Assembly (NCBI RefSeq): GCF_012927745.1 | Contig: NZ_JABBKX010000002.1 | Span: 927,394 to 991,393 of the forward strand | Length of the DNA: 64,000 nt | Direction of reading: 5' to 3' | Origin: Neoroseomonas marina | GTDB lineage: Bacteria; Pseudomonadota; Alphaproteobacteria; Acetobacterales; Acetobacteraceae | Shown here: positions 16,596-24,583 of the stretch, in pieces | How positions within the stretch are numbered: the stretch's first letter is position 1 | Layout of the letters: each line of letters begins with the position of its first letter | The notes under the pieces: model-generated | Told to the model about the DNA's origin: nothing | Database searches by the model: none | Seen by the model: only the letters and a program-made list of their open reading frames with translations | Made by a program: the position numbers and the translations under genes

Positions 16596-17405
16596 TCATC
16601 CGTCCACGGCCGCGGCCGGAGTCATCTCGGGCTCCGGCATCCGGAAAGCCGTGTGGCCACGGAGAAAATCCTGTGTTCGCGGTCGTCTGGGCCGTACCAG
16701 GATCTCCTGCGGCGGGCCCTCCTCGTAGATTGTGCCTTCGTGCAGGAAGACGACGCGATGCGCCACGTTGTACGCAAAGCCGAGTTCGTGCGTGACGACG
16801 AGCATCGTCGTTCCGTCCTCAGCGAGCTTGCGCATCGCGACCAGCACCTCCCCGACCAACTCGGGATCGAGGGCGGAGGTAGCCTCGTCGAACAACATGA
16901 TGGAGGGTTCCATCGCGAGCGCGCGCGCGATCGCCACGCGCTGCTGCTGACCTCCCGAGAGTTGCGACGGGTAGTCCTTGGCCTTGTCGAGAATGCCCAC
17001 GCGACGGAGCTGCTCGGCCGCCTTCTCATGCGCCACGGCCGGCGGGACACCACGGATCTTGATGGGTCCAATGGTCACGTTCTCTTCCACCGTCAGATGC
17101 GGGAAGAGATTGAACTGCTGGAACACCATGCCGACATGGGTCCGCACCGCACAAAGCTTTGATTCCCGGTAGGCCATCTTGCCTCCGGACTCACGCCCTA
17201 TGAGCCGGCCTTCGAGGTAAATGCGGCCCTCGGTGGGATAGCCGAGGAAGTTCACGCAGCGCAGCAACGTGCTCTTGCCTGATCCGCTCGCGCCGATGAG
17301 GCAAACTGTTTCCCCGCGATGCACGGTGAGGTCGATGCCCTTCAACACCTCAAGCAGCCCGTAGGCCTTGCGCAAGCCTTCGATGCGGAGGACTTCCTCA
17401 GTCAC
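16596..17405 (-). CDS. polar amino-acid ABC transporter, ATP-binding protein (GlnQ/HisP type)
   Basis: This 269-residue ATPase has Walker A GASGSGKST, Q-loop VFQQFNLFPH, signature LSGGQQQR, Walker B IMLFDEATSALD and the switch histidine in VVTHELGFA. A GTG start at 17405 is chosen because GGAGGA lies seven bases upstream and the usual N-terminus EVLRIEGLRKAYG follows. It overlaps the permease stop by eight bases. It energises the two HisM/HisQ-type permeases encoded just upstream. Confidence 0.93.
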   Translation of the reverse strand: MTEEVLRIEGLRKAYGLLEVLKGIDLTVHRGETVCLIGASGSGKSTLLRCVNFLGYPTEGRIYLEGRLIGRESGGKMAYRESKLCAVRTHVGMVFQQFNLFPHLTVEENVTIGPIKIRGVPPAVAHEKAAEQLRRVGILDKAKDYPSQLSGGQQQRVAIARALAMEPSIMLFDEATSALDPELVGEVLVAMRKLAEDGTTMLVVTHELGFAYNVAHRVVFLHEGTIYEEGPPQEILVRPRRPRTQDFLRGHTAFRMPEPEMTPAAAVDG

Positions 17406-18078
17406 GATGCACTCCTCCACGGCGCGCGAGGCGGCGTTCGAACCAGACACATCCGTAGCTCACGGGCAGCAGAATCACCGTGAAGATCACCGTCACAGCT
17501 GTATAGGTCTCAAGCGGCCGCATCTGGTCCTCGGCGATGACCTTCGCGGTGTAGAGCAGCTCGCCGAAGGCAATGGTTGAGGCGAGGGTCGTGGCCTTGG
17601 CGAGCTCGATGGCACGATTGCCGAAGGCCGGGATCATGCGCATCAGCGCCTGGGGCAGCACGATGTAACGCATCTGCGCGCCGAAGCCGAAGCCGATAGC
17701 CCGCGCCGCTTCCCATTGACCACGCTCGATCGAGGCGATCCCAGCGCGGTAGATCTCCGCGCTGTAGGCCCCGGTATAGATCGAGAGCGAGACCACGGCC
17801 GCGAGCCATGCCGAAGCCTGCCAGCCCGTGACCATGGGGATCGCGTAGTAGAACCAGATGAGCTGAATGAGGCCTGGCGTGTTGCGGATGGCTTCGACGT
17901 AGACCGTGCCGATGCTGCGCAGGATGCGCGACGGCGCGGTGCGGAAGATGCCGACCACGAGTCCGATCCCCAGGCCGCAGATCAGCGCAACGGCCCAGAG
18001 CTTTGCGGTGCCGGCGAGGCCCACCAGCAGATGCGGCCAGAGCACCCAGAGAAAGGCGAAATCCCATTCATAGGCCAT
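17398..18078 (-). CDS. polar amino-acid ABC permease (HisM/GlnP type)
   Basis: This 226-residue inner-membrane protein has about five helices. The family motif IRNTPGLIQLIWFYYAIP lies near the middle, and the ATPase-contacting EAARAIGFGFGAQMRYIVLP follows with its conserved E-A-A-x(3)-G. It starts 12 bases after the first permease and is the second half of the heteromeric translocation pore. Confidence 0.92.
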   Translation of the reverse strand: MAYEWDFAFLWVLWPHLLVGLAGTAKLWAVALICGLGIGLVVGIFRTAPSRILRSIGTVYVEAIRNTPGLIQLIWFYYAIPMVTGWQASAWLAAVVSLSIYTGAYSAEIYRAGIASIERGQWEAARAIGFGFGAQMRYIVLPQALMRMIPAFGNRAIELAKATTLASTIAFGELLYTAKVIAEDQMRPLETYTAVTVIFTVILLPVSYGCVWFERRLARRGGVHRD

Positions 18079-18090
18079 GCTGCCGCCCCT

Positions 18091-18759
18091 CTAGCGCTCG
18101 ACCGCCGCGTAGCGACGCTCGAGTCGCATGGCGATCCGCCCTGTCACGAAGAGGAAGGCGAAGCAGATGAGGCCCGCGATCGTGAAGGTCTCGACCGGCC
18201 GGTACACTTCGGTGGATACGCGGAAGGCTTCGTAGACGATCTCCGGATAGGTGACGATGCCCGCGAGGGTTGTGGTCTTCACGACCTCGACCACAAGCAG
18301 GAAGAAGACCGGGATCATGCGCCGCGCGGCCTGCGGCAGGATGATGTAGCGCAGCCGCATCGTGCCCGGCATGCCCAGGGCACGCGCGGCTTCCCATTGC
18401 CCGGTCGAGATGGAGCCCAACCCCGCGCGCACGAGCTCCGCCAGATAGGCGGATGCCTGCAGGCCAATCGCGATGGTCACCGCAGTGAAGGTAGACAGAT
18501 TCACGCCGAGCAGAATTGGCAGCGCGTAATAGCACCAGCAGATCAGCACCAGCGCGACGGAGGTGCGGAAGAAGTCGATATAGACGACGGCGATCGGTGC
18601 GAGGAAGCGCACACGCTGGTGCCGGATCACCCCGAGCACGACGCCTATGGGTACGGCGAGCGCAATGCAGGCCGCCGACAGTAGGACGGTGTGCAGCCCG
18701 CCCCACAGCAGTTGCGGCATGTACTGCAGGACGATGGAAAAGTTCCAATCGTACGGCAT
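18091..18759 (-). CDS. polar amino-acid ABC permease (HisQ/GlnP type)
   Basis: This 222-residue membrane protein is homologous to the following permease. It shows DFFRTSVALVLICWCYYALP and the coupling loop QWEAARALGMPGTMRLRYI. It is the first gene of the ABC operon. The 99-base gap upstream, after the FAD oxidoreductase gene, contains AATGGA-N7-TCCATT (about 18835-18855), a possible operator. Both permeases start with similar short N-termini (MxYxW), consistent with an old duplication. Confidence 0.91.
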   Translation of the reverse strand: MPYDWNFSIVLQYMPQLLWGGLHTVLLSAACIALAVPIGVVLGVIRHQRVRFLAPIAVVYIDFFRTSVALVLICWCYYALPILLGVNLSTFTAVTIAIGLQASAYLAELVRAGLGSISTGQWEAARALGMPGTMRLRYIILPQAARRMIPVFFLLVVEVVKTTTLAGIVTYPEIVYEAFRVSTEVYRPVETFTIAGLICFAFLFVTGRIAMRLERRYAAVER

Positions 18760-18858
18760 GTTCCCCCAGCCTGTTCACGGCCGGCGCCTCCCGCATCAAC
18801 TCTAAGCGCGGGTCCGGAAGCGCGGCAACACCGAAATGGACCACCATTCCATTCTGCG

Positions 18859-20169
18859 TCAGCGGCCGGCGGCGAGCTGCGCCCGCAACCGGTGATACAT
18901 GACGGCACCTTCGACGATGAGGTCGCGCAGCGGGTAGTAGGGCAGCGTCCGGAAGGTCGAGAGCGGCAGCACGAGATCGTCGATCTTCGCCTCGCCCGAC
19001 GCCCAGCGCGCGAGCTCGCGTCCCATGATCGTCGCTGTGCAGATGCCGCGTCCGCTGTAGCCGAGCGCGGCCGCCGCATCGGGCGCAAGCTCGAACAGGC
19101 GCGGATAGCGGTCCGTCGTCATCGCCATGTGGCCGCTCCAGCGATACTCCCAGGTGAGTTCGCCGGCATGCGGAAAGAGTATGCGGCCGTGCCGCGCCAG
19201 TTCCTCGAAGAGTGCCGGCGTCTCCCCGCCGGCCGTGCCGTTGCCGCCGCCGAGATGCAGGCGCCCGTCCGGATGCATGCGAACGCCGACCGTCAGGTAG
19301 CGCGTATCGGACATGATCTCGCCGCCGGGCAGGATGCTGCGGCGCTGATTCTCGCCGAGCGGCGCGCTGACGAGCTGCGGCGTGCGTCCGGCCAGGAAGG
19401 TGCGGCGCAGCCCGGGCCAGACGTCGTCGGTATAGGCGTTGGTGGCGAGGATCACCTTGCTGGCCGTGACCTCCCCCTTGTCGAGTTTCAGCCGCCAGCC
19501 GGCGCCATCGCGGCCGATGCTCCGGACATGCGCATCGCGACGGATGGCGCCGCCGCTCTCCACCACGGCGCGGGCCAGGCCGCGGGCATAGCCCAGCGGA
19601 TTGATGGCGCCGCCACGCGGATCGATACAGCCGCCGGTGTAGAACTCCGTTCCGGACCGCCGCGCGAGCTCCGTCGCGTCGAGCAGTTCGAGCGGTGCGC
19701 CGCGCGCCACCCAGATCTCCACGCGGCGTCGCAGGTCCCCGAAGGCACCAGAGGAATGCGCCGCGGTGATGATGCCGCAGCGCCGTGCGTCGCAGTCGAT
19801 CCTGAAACGCTCGATCAGCGAGAAGACAAGGTCCGGTCCGGCGCCGACGGCACGGATCAGCTCCCGGCCGCGCTCCACGCCGAAATGCTCCTCGATCTCA
19901 TGCGGTTCGTGCTTGAGCGCGGCGACGACCTGGCCGTTGTTGCGCCCCGATGCGCCCCAACCCGGCTCATGCGCATCGAGGACCAGCACCGACAGGCCGC
20001 GCTCGGCCAGGTGCAACGCCGCCGACAATCCGGTGTAGCCAGCCCCGACGACCGCGATGTCGGCCTGCATGTCGCCGTCGAAGGCGGGGATCTCCGGCCC
20101 CGGCGAGGCGGTCGCCGCCCAGTAGGAGAGGGGCGTGCCCGCAGGGTCGTCGATCGGCTGCCGCGCCAT
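18859..20169 (-). CDS. FAD-dependent amine/amino-acid oxidoreductase, DAO family (paralogue 1)
   Basis: This 436-residue protein belongs to the DAO fold (PuuB/glycine-oxidase-like). The dinucleotide motif is VVGAGYTG (residues 40-47), the second glycine-rich box is GWGASGRNNGQV (70-81), and the C-terminal FAD contact is GYSGRGICTATIMGRELA. Such enzymes oxidise secondary or primary amines to imines and aldehydes with release of ammonia or amine. The ATG at 20169 follows the paralogue-2 stop by five bases. The frame is open upstream, but the extension lies antisense to nothing conserved. It sits directly upstream of the amino-acid ABC importer. Confidence 0.87.
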   Translation of the reverse strand: MARQPIDDPAGTPLSYWAATASPGPEIPAFDGDMQADIAVVGAGYTGLSAALHLAERGLSVLVLDAHEPGWGASGRNNGQVVAALKHEPHEIEEHFGVERGRELIRAVGAGPDLVFSLIERFRIDCDARRCGIITAAHSSGAFGDLRRRVEIWVARGAPLELLDATELARRSGTEFYTGGCIDPRGGAINPLGYARGLARAVVESGGAIRRDAHVRSIGRDGAGWRLKLDKGEVTASKVILATNAYTDDVWPGLRRTFLAGRTPQLVSAPLGENQRRSILPGGEIMSDTRYLTVGVRMHPDGRLHLGGGNGTAGGETPALFEELARHGRILFPHAGELTWEYRWSGHMAMTTDRYPRLFELAPDAAAALGYSGRGICTATIMGRELARWASGEAKIDDLVLPLSTFRTLPYYPLRDLIVEGAVMYHRLRAQLAAGR

Positions 20170-20174
20170 CCCGG

Positions 20175-21509
20175 TCAGATCTCCGCCGGGCGCTGCTTCT
20201 CGAGACGTTGTGTCTCGAGGTTGTCGCGCAGCGAGTACCATTGGATCAGCGCCGTCACGAGCGGTCGCGCGAGCGGCTGTACGAAGATCCGCTTCGGTGC
20301 ATCCGGCGGAAGGACGAAGTCGGTCTCGGGTGCCCCCAGCGCGTGGCGCGCCAGTTCCCGGCCGTAGATGGTCGCGAGTGCGACGCCGCGGCCATTGCAT
20401 CCCATCATCGCGTGCAGCCCAGGTGCGAGGCGGTGGATGTGCCAGGAATTGTCGCCGTTCATCGCCATGAAGCCGCTCCACCAGAACTCGGCGCCGATAT
20501 CGCCGAGTTGCGGGAAGATGCTGCGGAGCCGATGCAGCGTGCCGCGCCAGGACGGTTCGCCCTGCGGTCCGAAGGCGGGACCCATGCCACCGAACTGCAG
20601 CCTTCCATCCGCATGCAAGCGGATGCCCGAGAGCAGGCGGCGCGTATCCGTCATCACCTGCCCGCCGGGCAGGATGGATCTGCGGAGGTTGTCGCGCAGG
20701 GGGGCGCTGCCGAACTGGTAGGCGCGGACCGGCACGATGGTCCGCCGCAGCCCTGGCCAGAGATCATCCGTATAGGCGTTGGTGCAGAGGAAGACGCGAT
20801 CGGCGCGCAGCACCGCGCCGTCCCGGGAGGTGATGCGCCAGCGCGCGCCGTCGCGTTGTAACGCAGCGGCGCGCGTGCCTTCATGCAGCTCGGCTCCCGC
20901 CGCGATGGCGGCGCGCGCGAGGCCGCGCACATAGGCAAGCGGATTGATCTTGGCGCCGCGACGATCGAGCCAGGCGCCAAGATAGAAGTTGCTGCCGATG
21001 GTCTGGGCCGCTTCACGGCGGTCGAGCAGCTCCACCGGCCGGCCGCGCGCCTGCCAGTAGGCGACGCGCCTCTCCATGCCCTTCAGCGCCGCGGCGGTAT
21101 GCGCGCCGGAGACGATGCCAGAGACACTGTACTCGCAGTCGATGCCGTGCTTCGCGATCAGCTCGGCGATCAGCGCCGGCCCCTGCTCCGCCGCGTCGAT
21201 CAGGCGCTGGCCGCGCTCAACGCCGTAGCGCGCGACGATCTCGTCCGGGTCGTGCTTCGTCGCCGGCGCTACATGGCCCGCATTGCGACCGGAAGCGCCC
21301 CAGCCGATGCGATGGGCCTCGATCAGCACGGTTCGCGCGCCGCCGTCGGCCGCATGCAGCGCGGCCGAGCATCCGCCGATGCCGCCGCCGACGATGGCGA
21401 TGTCCGCCTCGTGCTCGCCCGCCAGAGGCCGGAGGTTGAGCGGAGCCCCGCCGCCGGCCGTGAAGCTGGTCTTCGGATAGACGGGATCGTCGTCGATCGG
21501 CAGGTGCAT
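20175..21509 (-). CDS. FAD-dependent amine/amino-acid oxidoreductase, DAO family (paralogue 2)
   Basis: This 444-residue DAO-family protein has IVGGGIGG (39-46), IGWGASGRNAGHVAPATKHD and the C-terminal CNGRGVALATIYGRELA. GGGAGAG precedes the ATG at 21509. It is clearly paralogous to the neighbours at 18859-20169 and 23223-24566 along its whole length, including the LCTNAYTDDLWPGLRRT block. It is divergent from the ThDP enzyme. The 135-base gap between them carries the palindrome GAACGATGTTC, also found upstream of the Bug/IclR pair at 29.4 kb. Confidence 0.88.
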   Translation of the reverse strand: MHLPIDDDPVYPKTSFTAGGGAPLNLRPLAGEHEADIAIVGGGIGGCSAALHAADGGARTVLIEAHRIGWGASGRNAGHVAPATKHDPDEIVARYGVERGQRLIDAAEQGPALIAELIAKHGIDCEYSVSGIVSGAHTAAALKGMERRVAYWQARGRPVELLDRREAAQTIGSNFYLGAWLDRRGAKINPLAYVRGLARAAIAAGAELHEGTRAAALQRDGARWRITSRDGAVLRADRVFLCTNAYTDDLWPGLRRTIVPVRAYQFGSAPLRDNLRRSILPGGQVMTDTRRLLSGIRLHADGRLQFGGMGPAFGPQGEPSWRGTLHRLRSIFPQLGDIGAEFWWSGFMAMNGDNSWHIHRLAPGLHAMMGCNGRGVALATIYGRELARHALGAPETDFVLPPDAPKRIFVQPLARPLVTALIQWYSLRDNLETQRLEKQRPAEI

Positions 21510-21575
21510 GCAAGGCTCTCCCTCGCGCTCCTGTCGATTGGACGACAGCGCGTCGGCATCGGCAAGAGGAAAAGA

Positions 21576-21586
21576 GAACGATGTTC
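21576..21586. promoter_or_regulatory. GAAC-N3-GTTC palindrome, candidate IclR operator (site 2)
   Basis: GAACGATGTTC lies in the divergent gap between FAD paralogue 2 and the ThDP enzyme. The wider match to the site at 29480-29490 is AGAGAACGnTGTTCyATT (n any base, y pyrimidine). Two occurrences in two divergent intergenic regions of one cluster argue for a shared regulator, most simply the IclR protein encoded at 29614. Confidence 0.6.
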
Positions 21587-21644
21587 CATTCCACTCGACG
21601 CCATCGGACGACGGCGCCATAGTCGCGGCAAGGAGACACGCCGC

Positions 21645-23228
21645 ATGGCCCAGACCGCCGATCAGGATCCGCATCCCGTCGTCACCGGTGCGGACGACAT
21701 GATCCGTGCCCTTGAGGAAGGCGGTATCGATCTCTGCCTGACCAATCCGGGCACTTCGGAAATGCATGCGGTCGCAGCGCTCGACCGCTCGGACCGCATG
21801 CGCTGCGTTCTGGCGCTGTTCGAGGGCGTGGCGACCGGCGCCGCGGACGGATACTTCCGCATGGCGCGCCGGCCGGCCGCGACGCTGCTGCATCTCGGTC
21901 CCGGCTTCGCCAACGGCATGGCGAACCTGCACAACGCCAAGAAGGCGGGGTCCGGCGTCGTCAACGTCGTGGGCGACCATGCGAGCTTCCACCTCGCCTA
22001 CAATGCGCCGCTGACCTCCGACATCGCGGGTATGGCGCGGACGGTATCGCATTGGGTGCAGGCGGCACCGGATGCCGCGGCACTTGCCGAGGCCGCGACC
22101 CAGGCCGTGGAGCAGGCGCGGATCGGCACGGGCCGCGTCGCGACGCTGATCGCGCCAGCCGATGCGACCTGGTCAGCCGGAGGTCAGCCGATCCGTCGGG
22201 CCGCACCGCCACCGCGCCGCGCCGTGCCTGACGCGGCGCGGATCGCGGCCGCGGCGGCGACACTGCGCCGCGGCGGGACGAGCCTCCTGCTGCTGGGCGG
22301 CAGCTTCGTCTTGGCCCGGGCAAAGGCTTGGGCGGCCGCGATTGCGCAGGCCACGGGCTGCGCGCTGCGCACGCCGATATCGAGCCCGCGCAACGAGCGC
22401 GGCGCCGGGCGGGTCGAGATCCCTCGCGTGCCCTATGCGGGCGAGGAAGCCATCGCGGCGCTGCGGGAGGTCCGCCAGGTCGTGCTGTGCGGCGCGCGCC
22501 GCCCGGTGTCGAACTTTGCCTTCCCCGATCGTTCGAACGTGCTGACGCAACGCGGCTGCACCTTCGTCGAACTGGCCGAGGCCGATGACGACATCGAGGC
22601 GACGCTGGCGGCTTTGGCCGATGCTGTGGGGGTGCAGGCCGCCAGCGCGCCGACGCCCGTCGCCGCGACGCGGATGCTGCCGACCGGCGCGCCCACGCCG
22701 GAGGGGATCGCGCGCACCATCACGGCGCTGCTGCCAGAGAACGCCGTCGTCGTGGACGAGGCAGTGACGACCGGCCGCGGCTTCGCGCGCTTCACCGCCG
22801 ATGCTCAACCGCATGACTGGTTGCAGAACGTCGGTGGGTCGATCGGATATGGCATGCCGGTTGCGATCGGCGCGGCGCTCGCCTGCCCGGATCGCAGGGT
22901 GCTCTGCCTCGCCGGAGACGGCAGTGCCATGTACACGGAGCAGGCGCTGTGGACGATGGCGCGCGAGGCCCTCGACATCACCGTCGTGATCATGGCCAAC
23001 CGCGCCTATCAGATCCTGCGCGCGCAGCTGCCGCGCGTCGGCATCCGCAATCCTGGGCAGCGATCGATCGACATGCTGACGCTGGATCGGCCGGCCCTGG
23101 ATTGGGTCGGCATCGCGCGCGGTCACGGCGTCGAGGCCGGCCATGCCGACGACCTCGAAGGCTTGGCGCGGCAGCTGCAACGCGGGTTCGCGGCAAGCGG
23201 ACCTTACCTGGTCGAACTGCGCCTATGA
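21645..23228 (+). CDS. ThDP-dependent enzyme, acetolactate-synthase/benzoylformate-decarboxylase family
   Basis: This 527-residue protein has the three-domain ThDP architecture. The N-terminal Pyr domain carries the catalytic glutamate E60 in VLALFEGVATGAADGY. The central domain is at about 190-330. The C-terminal PP domain has the GDGSAMYTEQALW...IMANR magnesium/ThDP motif. AAGGAGA lies 10 bases before the ATG at 21645. It probably decarboxylates or ligates a 2-oxo acid, perhaps a keto acid produced by the flanking FAD oxidases. Its 3' end overlaps the convergent FAD paralogue 3 by six bases. Confidence 0.88.
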   Translation: MAQTADQDPHPVVTGADDMIRALEEGGIDLCLTNPGTSEMHAVAALDRSDRMRCVLALFEGVATGAADGYFRMARRPAATLLHLGPGFANGMANLHNAKKAGSGVVNVVGDHASFHLAYNAPLTSDIAGMARTVSHWVQAAPDAAALAEAATQAVEQARIGTGRVATLIAPADATWSAGGQPIRRAAPPPRRAVPDAARIAAAAATLRRGGTSLLLLGGSFVLARAKAWAAAIAQATGCALRTPISSPRNERGAGRVEIPRVPYAGEEAIAALREVRQVVLCGARRPVSNFAFPDRSNVLTQRGCTFVELAEADDDIEATLAALADAVGVQAASAPTPVAATRMLPTGAPTPEGIARTITALLPENAVVVDEAVTTGRGFARFTADAQPHDWLQNVGGSIGYGMPVAIGAALACPDRRVLCLAGDGSAMYTEQALWTMAREALDITVVIMANRAYQILRAQLPRVGIRNPGQRSIDMLTLDRPALDWVGIARGHGVEAGHADDLEGLARQLQRGFAASGPYLVELRL

Positions 23229-24566
23229 GGCCGCTGCGCGGGCCCGGGCATTCGCTGCCTGCAGGCGCCGCATCTCGATCCCGTCCCGGAAGCGGTACCA
23301 CCGCACGATCCCCGCGGCGCCCAGGCCGGAGAAGGCGTGGAAGCGCACCGGGTCGAGCGGCGTGAACGGGAGGGTGAGCTCCGTGGCGGGCGTGCCGGCG
23401 GCAAGGCGCGCGAGGTCCCGCCCGTAGATCGTGGCGAGCGCGACTCCGCGCCCGTTGCAGCCCAGGGCCGCATGCACGCCCGGCGCAAGCTCGTGCATCT
23501 GCCAGGAATCGACCTTGTTGAAGGCCATCCAGCCGCCCCAGCTCGTCTCCGGTTCGACGTCGCCGATCTGCGGGAACAGGGTGCCGAGCCAGCCTCGCAT
23601 CTCCGACCAGGCCGGCACGCTCCCCGCGCGCATCCGCGGGCCGGCACCGAAATGCAGCCGTCCGTCCGGATTCATGCGCAGCGAGATCAGCACGCGGCGC
23701 GTGTCGATCATGGGGTTGCCGTAGGGCAGGATGCTGCGCCGCAGATTGTCGGAGAGCGGCTTCGTCAGGAACTGCACGGTGCGCACCGGGATCACCGTCC
23801 GCCGCAGGCCGGGCCACAGGTCGTCCGTATAGGCGTTGGTGCAGAGGAAGACACGGTCGGCGACGACGCTCGCGCCGCTCGCCGTGGTGACGCGCCAGCG
23901 CCGACCCTCGGGGCGTAGACCGGTGGCGCGGGTGTTCTCATGCAGCGCGGCGCCTGCCTTCAGTGCCGCACGGGCCAGGCCGCGGACATAGGCAAGCGGA
24001 TTGATGCAGCCGCCGCGACGGTCGAGAACGCCACCGAGATACAGCTCGCTGCCCGTCATTTCCGCCAGGCGCGAACGGTCGAGGATCTCGAGTGGCCGGC
24101 CGCGCGCCTGCCAGTACTCGGCGCGTCGGCGGAGTGTCTCGAGCGCGGCGGGCGAGTGCGCGGCGTTGATGATGCCGGGCAGCGCGACGTCGCAGTCGAT
24201 GCCGTGCTTCTGCGCAAGTTCCATGACGAGGCGCGGGCCGTTCTCGCTGGCATCGAGGATGCGCTGGCCGTAGTTCGGCCCGTAGCGCCGCAGGATCTCG
24301 TCCGGTTCGTGCTTCGTGGACGCGGGCAGGTGGCCGGCATTGCGGCTGGATGCGCCCCAGCCGATGGATTGCCCTTCCATCAGCACGACGCGGGCGCCGA
24401 GCTCCGCCGCGTGCAGCGCCGCGGAACAGCCGGCGATGCCACCTCCGACGATGGCGACATCCGCCTGCTGCTCACCCTGCAGAGGGGGCAGCGACAACGG
24501 GTCGCCACCCCGCGCGATGTAGGGCGTCTGCGCCGGTGCAGTGCCGTCGGAAGCGGGTGTGTACAT
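23223..24566 (-). CDS. FAD-dependent amine/amino-acid oxidoreductase, DAO family (paralogue 3)
   Basis: This 447-residue DAO-family protein has IVGGGIAG (39-46), IGWGASSRNAGHLPASTKHE and CNGRGVALATIYGRDLA. It begins 17 bases after hyuB and is the last gene of the operon Bug-HyuA-HyuB-FAD3. It is therefore transcribed separately from paralogues 1 and 2, although it resembles paralogue 2 very closely. In this operon it could oxidise the amino acid or N-substituted amino acid released by ring opening. Confidence 0.88.
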   Translation of the reverse strand: MYTPASDGTAPAQTPYIARGGDPLSLPPLQGEQQADVAIVGGGIAGCSAALHAAELGARVVLMEGQSIGWGASSRNAGHLPASTKHEPDEILRRYGPNYGQRILDASENGPRLVMELAQKHGIDCDVALPGIINAAHSPAALETLRRRAEYWQARGRPLEILDRSRLAEMTGSELYLGGVLDRRGGCINPLAYVRGLARAALKAGAALHENTRATGLRPEGRRWRVTTASGASVVADRVFLCTNAYTDDLWPGLRRTVIPVRTVQFLTKPLSDNLRRSILPYGNPMIDTRRVLISLRMNPDGRLHFGAGPRMRAGSVPAWSEMRGWLGTLFPQIGDVEPETSWGGWMAFNKVDSWQMHELAPGVHAALGCNGRGVALATIYGRDLARLAAGTPATELTLPFTPLDPVRFHAFSGLGAAGIVRWYRFRDGIEMRRLQAANARARAAAS

Positions 24567-24583
24567 CCCGCGTTGCTCCTTCT

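Noticed and set aside
20883..21644. N-terminal extension of the ThDP enzyme frame by 254 codons
   Set aside because: The extension lies entirely over the oppositely oriented FAD oxidase gene and the intergenic gap; a ribosome-binding site supports the start at 21645.
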